Under the pieces are notes generated by a model that did not search any database, had not been told where the DNA came from, and was given only the letters and a program-made list of their open reading frames with translations. From a virus: a stretch of DNA of 64,000 bases. The stretch's first letter is position 1. Each line of letters starts with the position of its first letter. Location of the stretch: the IMG/VR virus record IMGVR_UViG_3300007554_000511, positions 48,631 to 112,630 of that record. One strand, 5' to 3'. Below, in pieces: positions 40,824 to 47,507 of this stretch. A program made the position numbers and the translations under genes.

Positions 40824-40865
40824 GAATCTCACTCCTTTGCTGTTATGTCATTAACTTACAGATTG

Positions 40866-40894
40866 TTTATAGCGCGATTCGCTACAATTGTCAA
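40866..40894 (-). promoter_or_regulatory. CGAATC-class sigma70-type promoter of the AAA+ gene
   Basis: TTGACA, 17-bp spacer, TATAAA on the minus strand, with CGAATC ending 4 bases upstream of the -10. Confidence 0.8.
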
Positions 40895-40897
40895 GAA

Positions 40898-41065
40898 TTA
40901 ATAATCGCGTTCGGTTTCAAGTAGAACGCCAAACACGAACATTAGCATAAGACCTGGGAATGCAAATGCTGCAACTACCCACAACGAAGTATCATCTGTT
41001 GCACTGACACCTACAACGAGCATCATCAAACCAACGAATACTAATACTGCACGAATCCAACCCAT
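40898..41065 (-). CDS. 55-residue two-helix membrane protein
   Basis: Starts MGWIRAVLVFVGLMMLVVGV (first transmembrane helix), a short SATDDTSLW loop, then VVAAFAFPGLMLMFVFGVLL (second helix) and a charged end ETERDY. The AGAGGA ribosome site and the CGAATC promoter upstream support it. Could be an early inner-membrane effector, for example superinfection exclusion; not proven. Confidence 0.75.
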   Translation of the reverse strand: MGWIRAVLVFVGLMMLVVGVSATDDTSLWVVAAFAFPGLMLMFVFGVLLETERDY

Positions 41066-41097
41066 GATTATTTCCTCTCTTTTCTGACTACTCTATT

Positions 41098-41125
41098 AAT
41101 ATAGCATGATTCGTCGCATTGTCAA
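41098..41125 (-). promoter_or_regulatory. CGAATC-class sigma70-type promoter
   Basis: TTGACA, 16-bp spacer, TATATT on the minus strand, with CGAATC 4 bases upstream of the -10. Drives the 55-residue membrane protein. Confidence 0.8.
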
Positions 41126-41856
41126 GAATTTAATCCGGCTTCCTCTGTATTTTCTGATGATGAATAATACTTTTCCACATCGTCCCCTAGTGTTGAATTT
41201 ACATCAAAACCATCAGTAATTGATAGTGCAATATATTTTGCAAATTCTGCGGTTTGAACCGACGACATATGGTTAAACCTACGGTGATGTATTTCTGAAT
41301 GTGTGCGGAATTTTTTGTAATCTATATCTGAAATATTGTACATGCCATAAGGGGTATAATGTGCAAATGCAGGTATAAGAGTGGTTTCCGGGTGCGTATG
41401 AATTATGTCCCGTTGCATCGCATAATATGTTAGATAATCAGATTCTGGAAATGTCGCCCATTCTTCCAATTTGTTGGAAAGTACGCGTTTAGTTGTACGA
41501 TCTGGATGCACTGCTGATATATGATGGGACACATCTAAATAGCCATCAAATGCACCAACAACCGAATTTGGTTCAAGGTGTGATATCTTTGACAGATGAT
41601 CAAGTCTAGGAAATATAGCGTCTTTGCACTTATAATCGAAGTATGTTTTTCTGTGTGGGTGACCGACGACAAAAATTATTTTATCAAACTTTTCATAATT
41701 TTTAAGGAAATGGTAATACGAGTAATCCAATCCCGTACCACCATGTGCGTAGTTGGTCACATCGTAACCATAATCGTACCGCAACACGTTTACCCAATAT
41801 GGGTCGGTGTCACACCAAGATACTGCAAAGCTATCACCAAAAACACCTAGCTTCAT
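41122..41856 (-). CDS. SGNH-hydrolase-like protein (second copy)
   Basis: 244 residues. LGVFGDSFAVSW (Ser about residue 9), AHGGTGLDYS (Gly/Asn-type block) and FNHMSSVQTAEFAKYI (His about residue 194) follow the SGNH order, but the terminal DxxH Asp is not clear, so activity is doubtful. It is diverged from the 3924-4823 copy. It shares one base with the upstream gene. Confidence 0.6.
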   Translation of the reverse strand: MKLGVFGDSFAVSWCDTDPYWVNVLRYDYGYDVTNYAHGGTGLDYSYYHFLKNYEKFDKIIFVVGHPHRKTYFDYKCKDAIFPRLDHLSKISHLEPNSVVGAFDGYLDVSHHISAVHPDRTTKRVLSNKLEEWATFPESDYLTYYAMQRDIIHTHPETTLIPAFAHYTPYGMYNISDIDYKKFRTHSEIHHRRFNHMSSVQTAEFAKYIALSITDGFDVNSTLGDDVEKYYSSSENTEEAGLNS

Positions 41857-42116
41857 CAGAGTCTCCGTTCAATCTCCTCGAGTTGTTTCAGGTGGCGGTC
41901 ATGTCGATCCCGGATGAAAACGTATCGACTCCATTCAGCATAGTTGTGTGTGTCCGGACCATAACGGTTACAACGATTTTCTGTATCAACTTGTGCCATT
42001 TTTTGACCAAATACAAACCAATTTACAATTTCTTTAGTGTCCTCTGCATAAACAACATACACATCATGGCCTTTATTAATCGCCGCTTCCATAGAGACAG
42101 TTTTAGCTACGTTCAT
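41856..42116 (-). CDS. Hypothetical small protein
   Basis: 86 residues starting MNVAKTVSMEAAINKGHD. The pattern VYVVYAEDTKEIVNWFVFGQ and a basic, Arg/His-rich end are visible, but no family is recognised. Ribosome site GGTGGA. Co-directional with the SGNH-like gene. Confidence 0.6.
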   Translation of the reverse strand: MNVAKTVSMEAAINKGHDVYVVYAEDTKEIVNWFVFGQKMAQVDTENRCNRYGPDTHNYAEWSRYVFIRDRHDRHLKQLEEIERRL

Positions 42117-42141
42117 TATGTTTTCCACCCAGTATTCTTAA

Positions 42142-42351
42142 TTAAGCGCAAAGTACTTTAGTACGTTTTTCGTTACACGCGTCTTGATACGCAGTCCAGC
42201 GTCGAAGAACGTATTGTGCTGCCTCAAGCCGTTCATTTTCTTCCGGAGTATTAAGTGCGCTAAACACTTTAAGTGCCACGACCATAGGACGCAAATCGCC
42301 GTCCTGTGTACGATTGATTCCAAGAATTTCTACAGCACGTTCCATATTCAT
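42142..42351 (-). CDS. Hypothetical small helical protein
   Basis: 69 residues starting MNMERAVEILGINRTQDGDL. An ERLEAAQYVLRRWTAYQDAC helix dominates the C-terminus. Begins 11 bases after the stop of the 41-residue gene upstream. Function unknown. Confidence 0.6.
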   Translation of the reverse strand: MNMERAVEILGINRTQDGDLRPMVVALKVFSALNTPEENERLEAAQYVLRRWTAYQDACNEKRTKVLCA

Positions 42352-42362
42352 TTTTATTTTCC

Positions 42363-42488
42363 TTACGCGATTTCGATTTTGTATTGTTTTTTATCTAAGC
42401 TACCTGCACTCACAAATGCTTCCGCATCTTCCTTTCGAGAACAAATAGCAACAGTTTCGTTAGTATCTTTTACTTTTACGATGTACAT
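42363..42488 (-). CDS. 41-residue hypothetical protein
   Basis: Starts MYIVKVKDTNETVAICSRKE and ends QYKIEIA; a beta-alpha-beta microprotein. Its ATG overlaps the stop of the upstream gene by one base (TAATG), indicating coupling. Confidence 0.6.
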   Translation of the reverse strand: MYIVKVKDTNETVAICSRKEDAEAFVSAGSLDKKQYKIEIA

Positions 42489-42919
42489 TATGCTGCATCC
42501 TTCAGAACATATTCACGATCCCAACGACCAACATTGATGTCAATGTAGAAGTCATGGTCAAAGTAATCGGTCATAATGTCGCTGTTGTTGTAGTAACCAG
42601 TCGATTTGATTGCTGCCAGCAACTCTTTGAAAAACTTTTTGATTTTCTTATCTACGGCATGTTCCTCACAGTAGTAAGGGTTGACAGAGTAGTTGCCTTT
42701 GACTTCGTAGAACTGCTGACCACGGCGCTCTGCGTATTCACGATTGAAAGCGTTTGCATCACCGATGAAGTCAATCGGACCAGCATTGATGTTGACAACG
42801 AGGGAAGAATGATGTTGAACACCAACAGTAATGTCACGACCTTTGAACCCGTACTTGGCAGCGACTTTCTTGATGTTTACAGCGATAACTTTTTTACGTT
42901 CCTGAGACATGTAAGCCAT
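42488..42919 (-). CDS. Conserved phage hypothetical (LPD29-like)
   Basis: 143 residues. RKKVIAVNIKKVAAKYGFKG, a YYCEEHAV segment and the C-terminal block YYNNSDIMTDYFDHDFYIDI then NVGRW form a compact domain found in many large phages and resembling the polyvalent-protein domain LPD29. Role unknown. First gene of a CGAATC-promoter unit. Confidence 0.65.
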   Translation of the reverse strand: MAYMSQERKKVIAVNIKKVAAKYGFKGRDITVGVQHHSSLVVNINAGPIDFIGDANAFNREYAERRGQQFYEVKGNYSVNPYYCEEHAVDKKIKKFFKELLAAIKSTGYYNNSDIMTDYFDHDFYIDINVGRWDREYVLKDAA

Positions 42920-42948
42920 TGTGTGTTCCTCTCTCTGATTACATAACT

Positions 42949-42977
42949 GTTATATAGTGATTCGTAGCAACTGTCAA
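42949..42977 (-). promoter_or_regulatory. CGAATC-class sigma70-type promoter
   Basis: TTGACA, 17-bp spacer, TATAAC on the minus strand, with CGAATC 4 bases upstream of the -10 and a TATGTAATCAGAGAG leader. Confidence 0.8.
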
Positions 42978-42983
42978 CCTTTT

Positions 42984-43166
42984 TTAATCAAAAAAGTTTC
43001 CTTCAATCCAAACATAAGTGGTTGGACCAGCTTCCATCCAAGTACCGTCTTTAAATTCTGGATTAGTCCAAAGAAGTTCTTTGTTTGCTTGTTCCATCAC
43101 ATCAAGGCCTTTTTCTGCTTTTGCCGTGAAAATAGAACCGTATGCTTTAAAAGTGAAGTAAGTCAT
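42984..43166 (-). CDS. 60-residue hypothetical protein
   Basis: Starts MTYFTFKAYGSIFTAKAEKG, ends TYVWIEGNFFD. Aromatic-rich, probably a small beta fold. AGAGGG ribosome site. Read from its own CGAATC-class promoter. No family recognised. Confidence 0.65.
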   Translation of the reverse strand: MTYFTFKAYGSIFTAKAEKGLDVMEQANKELLWTNPEFKDGTWMEAGPTTYVWIEGNFFD

Positions 43167-43193
43167 TTATTTCCCTCTCTTGATTACATACTT

Positions 43194-43221
43194 AATATAG
43201 CATGATTCGCTATATTGTCAA
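43194..43221 (-). promoter_or_regulatory. CGAATC-class sigma70-type promoter
   Basis: TTGACA, 16-bp spacer, TATATT on the minus strand, with CGAATC 4 bases upstream of the -10 and a TATGTAATCAAGAGAGG leader. Confidence 0.8.
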
Positions 43222-43634
43222 CATTTATTACACGTGTCACATGCGCGAATTTTTTTTCTCCGTGTCTGAATTTTTTCTTCCAGGTCGCACTTGTCATTAT
43301 GCTCAATAAAATCATCATACAATCTATGGGGATTTTTTGGTCTGGTCTTATGTTTCAATGGGCAAAAATAATACTCCAGACGTGCGGATATTTCAACTGA
43401 ATATTCTAGTAAACAATTTACGTACTCACAATATATACAATTTACCTTATGCACGAACGGCAAGTTTTTTAATTTGTGACGATTAAACTGAAAATAATCG
43501 CACCTTCTTACCGTTGGAATTCCATAAATAGGAAATGATACTTTTTGTGCCAATGTTATCAATACATCCAAAATAACAAGCGGTATAAGTACACTGTAAA
43601 TAAATGGAGCCGTAAGCCAATGTTTATATTTCAT
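43218..43634 (-). CDS. Membrane-anchored Cys-containing protein
   Basis: 138 residues. One strongly hydrophobic N-terminal segment (FIYSVLIPLVILDVLITLAQ) is followed by YGIPTVRRCDYFQFNRHKL, a CIYCEYVNC cluster and YYFCPLKHKTR. This is a known bacterial membrane protein pattern with conserved Cys pairs (metal or redox). It ends CDTCNKC. A host-acquired gene is likely. Confidence 0.75.
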   Translation of the reverse strand: MKYKHWLTAPFIYSVLIPLVILDVLITLAQKVSFPIYGIPTVRRCDYFQFNRHKLKNLPFVHKVNCIYCEYVNCLLEYSVEISARLEYYFCPLKHKTRPKNPHRLYDDFIEHNDKCDLEEKIQTRRKKIRACDTCNKC

Positions 43635-43658
43635 TTTATACTACCTGTTAACGTGGAC

Positions 43659-44546
43659 TTAGAACGAAAAAAGCGCATTTTTTTGTATGGCTGCTGTGTA
43701 AGGTATTTTTTGTATCTTAGCCATACCAGAACGATTTTGCTTCACGCTCTTATACCACTTTCCTCTGTCGTCCGGTAAGTTATATTTTTCTCTAATAATA
43801 TCGTCACCTTTACGCATTTCTTCTTTGCGAGTAGATTGTTCTCCGGCATGGGTTGAACCTGCTGTAAATTCTTTTAACATGATGTTTCTAAGAATGTATG
43901 TGTTGTATCCATTCATTGCCATAGCAATTGCAAATTCATCGTCTTCGCCTGGGATGATTTTTCCAGTACCATTGAAATTCGCATCCATCATTACCCGATC
44001 ATTGTTATTCTTTAGAAAGAAAAGTGTACCTTTCATGCTTCCAAACTTACGATCAAATCTAAGTTCTGAATTCCAATCAACGTCTTTGTAATCTGGATCC
44101 ACATTGTTATACTTGTCATAGAATGCACCATCACCAGGTCTGCCATCCCAATGCGGCCAGAACAAATCTATGTTGTCAAAATTTTCGGGATAACTCCGAA
44201 GAATGTCACATATATTAATGTGAGTGTGTTCAAAATTGGGGTGTAAATTGAGAATAGCATCTGAATCTGCAAATATTGCCCAGCGGTTATCTGTGTCATA
44301 GAAATGATTGAGTAATATGTTTCTGGCAGATGCAGGTGGCACAGGAGCATCAAGTCTATCGATATAGTGAATGCGAGGATGATTCCAATATTCACTCGGT
44401 TGATAATCTTGAGCAAGAATATATATGTTGATAAGTTCATCGTAGTTTAGCCACCAGTCTATTTGTTTATTATGATTATCTAGGCGTTTTTGTCTGACTT
44501 CTGGGTCAGACCCGTGATATGAGATTATATATAAAGAATTGCACAT
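43659..44546 (-). CDS. Glycosyltransferase-like protein (GT-A type)
   Basis: 295 residues. RWAIFADSDAIL (about 88-99) has the DxD metal site; PGEDDEFAIAMAMNGYN (about 200) supplies acidic residues, as in polypeptide and polysaccharide transferases. Related to proteins of marine T4-like phages. Substrate unknown. It lies one base downstream of the 44548-44934 gene. Confidence 0.7.
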   Translation of the reverse strand: MCNSLYIISYHGSDPEVRQKRLDNHNKQIDWWLNYDELINIYILAQDYQPSEYWNHPRIHYIDRLDAPVPPASARNILLNHFYDTDNRWAIFADSDAILNLHPNFEHTHINICDILRSYPENFDNIDLFWPHWDGRPGDGAFYDKYNNVDPDYKDVDWNSELRFDRKFGSMKGTLFFLKNNNDRVMMDANFNGTGKIIPGEDDEFAIAMAMNGYNTYILRNIMLKEFTAGSTHAGEQSTRKEEMRKGDDIIREKYNLPDDRGKWYKSVKQNRSGMAKIQKIPYTAAIQKNALFSF

Positions 44547-44547
44547 G

Positions 44548-44934
44548 TTATTTTACCAATGCCAATGCGGCTCTGTATTGTTCCCATGCACTTTGTAGCA
44601 TTGGGTATTGTTTTCTCAGTTGTGCTTCATTGTGTTCTGTATCCATGTGTTTGCGCATGTATTGAATGAAACGATTTTCGTCATATTGAATGGGTTCATG
44701 GCGAGAATCTTGTTCAAGCCAATCTAGATAGTCAAAAAACTTCTCTAAATCTCTTTCTCCCATCTTAATCACCCAAATGTGTTCTGTTTGATATTCTGGA
44801 AGTATCTTATCAAATTTAGATGCAGTAGAATAATCTAGTGGAATTTGACGCATGTGATATTTTCGCTCATGTGTCCGTTCTATCTTTGCGTCAAATCTCT
44901 GTCGCAGTCGTTGTTCTTGTCTGTCTTGCATCAT
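44548..44934 (-). CDS. Conserved hypothetical with diverged tail module
   Basis: 128 residues, charged and helical. The C-terminus AQLRKQYPMLQSAWEQYRAA then LALVK is a weak version of the tail in 35605-36090 and 36225-36653. First gene of a unit read from a TTGACT-TATAGT promoter. Function unknown. Confidence 0.65.
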   Translation of the reverse strand: MMQDRQEQRLRQRFDAKIERTHERKYHMRQIPLDYSTASKFDKILPEYQTEHIWVIKMGERDLEKFFDYLDWLEQDSRHEPIQYDENRFIQYMRKHMDTEHNEAQLRKQYPMLQSAWEQYRAALALVK

Positions 44935-44950
44935 TTACCTCATTTTTATA

Positions 44951-44979
44951 ACTATAACACGTTACAATATAAAAGTCAA
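44951..44979 (-). promoter_or_regulatory. Sigma70-type promoter of the 44548-44934 unit
   Basis: TTGACT, 17-bp spacer, TATAGT on the minus strand. CGAATC lies directly upstream of the -35 instead of in the spacer. Confidence 0.7.
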
Positions 44980-44993
44980 GATTCGCCAATAAA

Positions 44994-45015
44994 AAAGGCC
45001 TGCGAACAGACCTTT
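44994..45015 (-). terminator. Terminator of the methyltransferase gene
   Basis: AAAGGTCTG, TTCG loop, CAGGCCTTT then TTTATTGG on the minus strand. Confidence 0.92.
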
Positions 45016-45038
45016 TTGTTTTATTATTGTGTTTTGAA

Positions 45039-45671
45039 TTATTCTTCTTCGTCTTCTAATTCTGGAAGTTTAACATTCAATCGTTTTGCAACGATAAAGA
45101 AGTTATGTTTTTCACTAATATCACCCGAACTTAGTTCAAAATCAGACTGTTGTAGAATTTCGAAACCCGCACGTTGCAAAAATGTTCTGTAATTCTGCGC
45201 ACCTAGTGTCGTATACACTGCATGATCACCAGGTTCTGGAACTTCAATATATGCAAGTCCATTTAGACGCATAATTCTGTTCATTTCTAGAATAGTCAAG
45301 AAAGGAAATGGAGAGTATTGTAGAAACTGTCTAGCCCAAACCACGTTGAAGTAACCACTCATAATACCATTATTAGTGAAGTCCATAAGTGTTACATTAA
45401 GTTCTTTCAACTTGCATGTGGTGTGGTCCTCGCGATGCAAAGTAATACCTTGAACATGCTCAAACCCCAATTCCTTGAATTTTTCTAAAGCATAACCACT
45501 GCCGCAACCAAGATCGATAACATTTACTTTAGGTTTATCCTCTTCGGTTACCGCCGCGGCAAAATTCGGTAGATATACATCAATGACCTTTCGGTCTACA
45601 GGAGTCTCTGGTTGATATGAAATTTCATTTGTCATTGCAGAATGAAATCGTCTAAGAATGTTATCTGTCAT
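45039..45671 (-). CDS. SAM-dependent methyltransferase
   Basis: 210 residues. VIDLGCGSGYAL (about 50-61) is the SAM-binding loop; a later MRLNGLAYIEVPEPG is the typical motif post II. No DNA-methylase DPPY/NPPF motif is seen, so the target is more likely a small molecule, lipid, RNA or protein. The C-terminus is acidic. Transcribed with the nitroreductase gene upstream. Confidence 0.85.
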   Translation of the reverse strand: MTDNILRRFHSAMTNEISYQPETPVDRKVIDVYLPNFAAAVTEEDKPKVNVIDLGCGSGYALEKFKELGFEHVQGITLHREDHTTCKLKELNVTLMDFTNNGIMSGYFNVVWARQFLQYSPFPFLTILEMNRIMRLNGLAYIEVPEPGDHAVYTTLGAQNYRTFLQRAGFEILQQSDFELSSGDISEKHNFFIVAKRLNVKLPELEDEEE

Positions 45672-45683
45672 TGTTATCCTTGA

Positions 45684-46316
45684 TTATTTAATATAAGATA
45701 CTGAAATTGGCTCTTTAACTCGTCTAGTTACTTTTACACCTAGAGTATGGTGTTCGCGTCTTTCTCTGTTCGGATCTTTGTATCCAACACCCATTAATAG
45801 AATTGGTGCATTTTTTAAGCCCAATACCTCTTGTATTTTGTCAAATTGACCACATGCACAGCATCCAGTTTGATATCCTAACATAGAAGCAATTACGTTA
45901 ACATAACCAGCTGCTATACCAACTGCCATGTCTTTATCTTTATTGTATGTAAACTCTGAATCTGAATCCCTAGATTTTAGTTTATACTTATAAGCCTCTG
46001 ATACGTCTGCTTCTTCAAACACAATTAGCAGATTTGCTAATGTTTGAGAATTAGTAATGTCAGTACGAACGCCTGTTTTTGGATCAGTCACGCCCAAACC
46101 AGTAGTAAGTTCGTGCACCTGTTCAATAGTTTCTCTATTTGTGATTACGTGTACGTTGTAAAATGCAAAGTTTTGTTTACTAGGACATGTAGTTACGGCA
46201 TGCACCAACATATCAATGTCATCCTGTGGCATTTCTTTTGATAGGTCCCAGTTTCTCTGAGTGTGTTGGCTTCTAACTACCGCTTTTTTCATTTCTTCGT
46301 GTAAGTTCGGGATCAT
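45684..46316 (-). CDS. Nitroreductase-family flavoprotein
   Basis: 210 residues. QHTQRNWDLSKEMPQDDIDM and TTCPSKQNFAFYNVHVI match the FMN-binding start of nitroreductases; AAGYVNVIASMLGYQTGCCA is the central helix. Probably an FMN NAD(P)H oxidoreductase; known in cyanophages. It has a late-type box upstream, unlike the neighbouring nrd genes. Confidence 0.75.
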   Translation of the reverse strand: MIPNLHEEMKKAVVRSQHTQRNWDLSKEMPQDDIDMLVHAVTTCPSKQNFAFYNVHVITNRETIEQVHELTTGLGVTDPKTGVRTDITNSQTLANLLIVFEEADVSEAYKYKLKSRDSDSEFTYNKDKDMAVGIAAGYVNVIASMLGYQTGCCACGQFDKIQEVLGLKNAPILLMGVGYKDPNRERREHHTLGVKVTRRVKEPISVSYIK

Positions 46317-46348
46317 TGTGTATCTCCTTAATACTATATACTTATATT

Positions 46349-46357
46349 GTATTTATG
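46349..46357 (-). promoter_or_regulatory. Late-type promoter box
   Basis: CATAAATAC on the minus strand, 33 bases upstream of the nitroreductase start. Confidence 0.45.
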
Positions 46358-46361
46358 CTAT

Positions 46362-47492
46362 TTACAATGATAGCCCGCCAAACGTATCCTTACTTACGTC
46401 TTGTTTCACACCACCGATTACATATGAAGAAATCTCGGTTTCCTGCGGAGCGACTTGTACTTCTGCACCTGCAATCCACTTTTGAGTCCAAGGAAGTGGG
46501 TTTGCCTGTGGAACTTTGTAGGGGCATGGTAGATTTACAGCTTGCATACGCTTACAGCAAATCCATTCGATGTATTGACGTAGTAGTTCTGCGTTTAGAC
46601 CAATCATAGAACCATCTTTGAATAGGAATTCAGCCCATTTCTTCTCTTGTTCCACTGCATCAACAAACATCTTGATACATTCTTCTTCCGTCTCTTGTGC
46701 AATCTTGATGTAATCAGGATCATCCTTAGGAAGTAGCTTTAGTAACGTTTGTGTCGATGCAAGATGGAGATTTTCGTCACGTGCAATCAATTTGATAATC
46801 TTTGCGTTGCCCTCCATCTTCTTTAGTTCTGCAAAAGCCCATGAACATGCAAAAGAAACATAGAAACGTACACCTTCAAGGATGTTTACGCTCATTAGCG
46901 TCTTATAAAGTGACTTTTTGATTTCATATGGGTCTACAACAACCTCCTTACCATTAATTGTGTGCTTGCCCGCACCAAGAAGGTTGAAATATGCTGCTTG
47001 TTCAATCAATTCATCGTAGTTACGTGAAATATCGTCCGCACAATCCATAATTTCGTCAATGTCCATCATTTCATCGAATAATTTTGACGGATCCGCGTAA
47101 ACGTTGCGAATAATGTGCGTATAGGAGCGAGAATGGATAGTTTCAGAGAAGGTCCAAGTCTGAATCCACGCTTCTAGTTCAGGAATAGACACTAGAGGTG
47201 CAAAAGCCTCAGTTGGTGCGCGTCCCTGAACAGAATCAAGAAGAATTTGACGCTTTAGGTTAGATGTAAAGATGTGACGTTCATGGTCTGTTAGATTTTT
47301 GAAGTCGTTTGCATCTTTTGTAACGTCAACTTCTTCTGGGCGCCAGAAGAAGCCAAGTTGTTTATCTGTTAGCTTGTCAAACTGTTTGTATTTTAGCATA
47401 TCATAACGTTGGATGGTAACTCCACCGTTAGGATCTAGAAATGCTAGTGCTTTAGTATGATCGGACTTGTTCTCTGCGTTAAAAACTGACAT
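46362..47492 (-). CDS. nrdB: Class I ribonucleotide reductase beta subunit
   Basis: 376 residues. FFWRPEEVDV, an FSETIHSRSYTHIIR block with the helix carrying iron ligands, FACSWAFAEL and RDENLHLASTQ give the di-iron and radical-tyrosine fold of NrdB. It reduces ribonucleotides with NrdA to supply dNTPs. C-terminus (KDTFGGLSL) is the type that docks onto NrdA. Confidence 0.96.
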   Translation of the reverse strand: MSVFNAENKSDHTKALAFLDPNGGVTIQRYDMLKYKQFDKLTDKQLGFFWRPEEVDVTKDANDFKNLTDHERHIFTSNLKRQILLDSVQGRAPTEAFAPLVSIPELEAWIQTWTFSETIHSRSYTHIIRNVYADPSKLFDEMMDIDEIMDCADDISRNYDELIEQAAYFNLLGAGKHTINGKEVVVDPYEIKKSLYKTLMSVNILEGVRFYVSFACSWAFAELKKMEGNAKIIKLIARDENLHLASTQTLLKLLPKDDPDYIKIAQETEEECIKMFVDAVEQEKKWAEFLFKDGSMIGLNAELLRQYIEWICCKRMQAVNLPCPYKVPQANPLPWTQKWIAGAEVQVAPQETEISSYVIGGVKQDVSKDTFGGLSL

Positions 47493-47507
47493 ATTATACG
47501 TTCTTTC

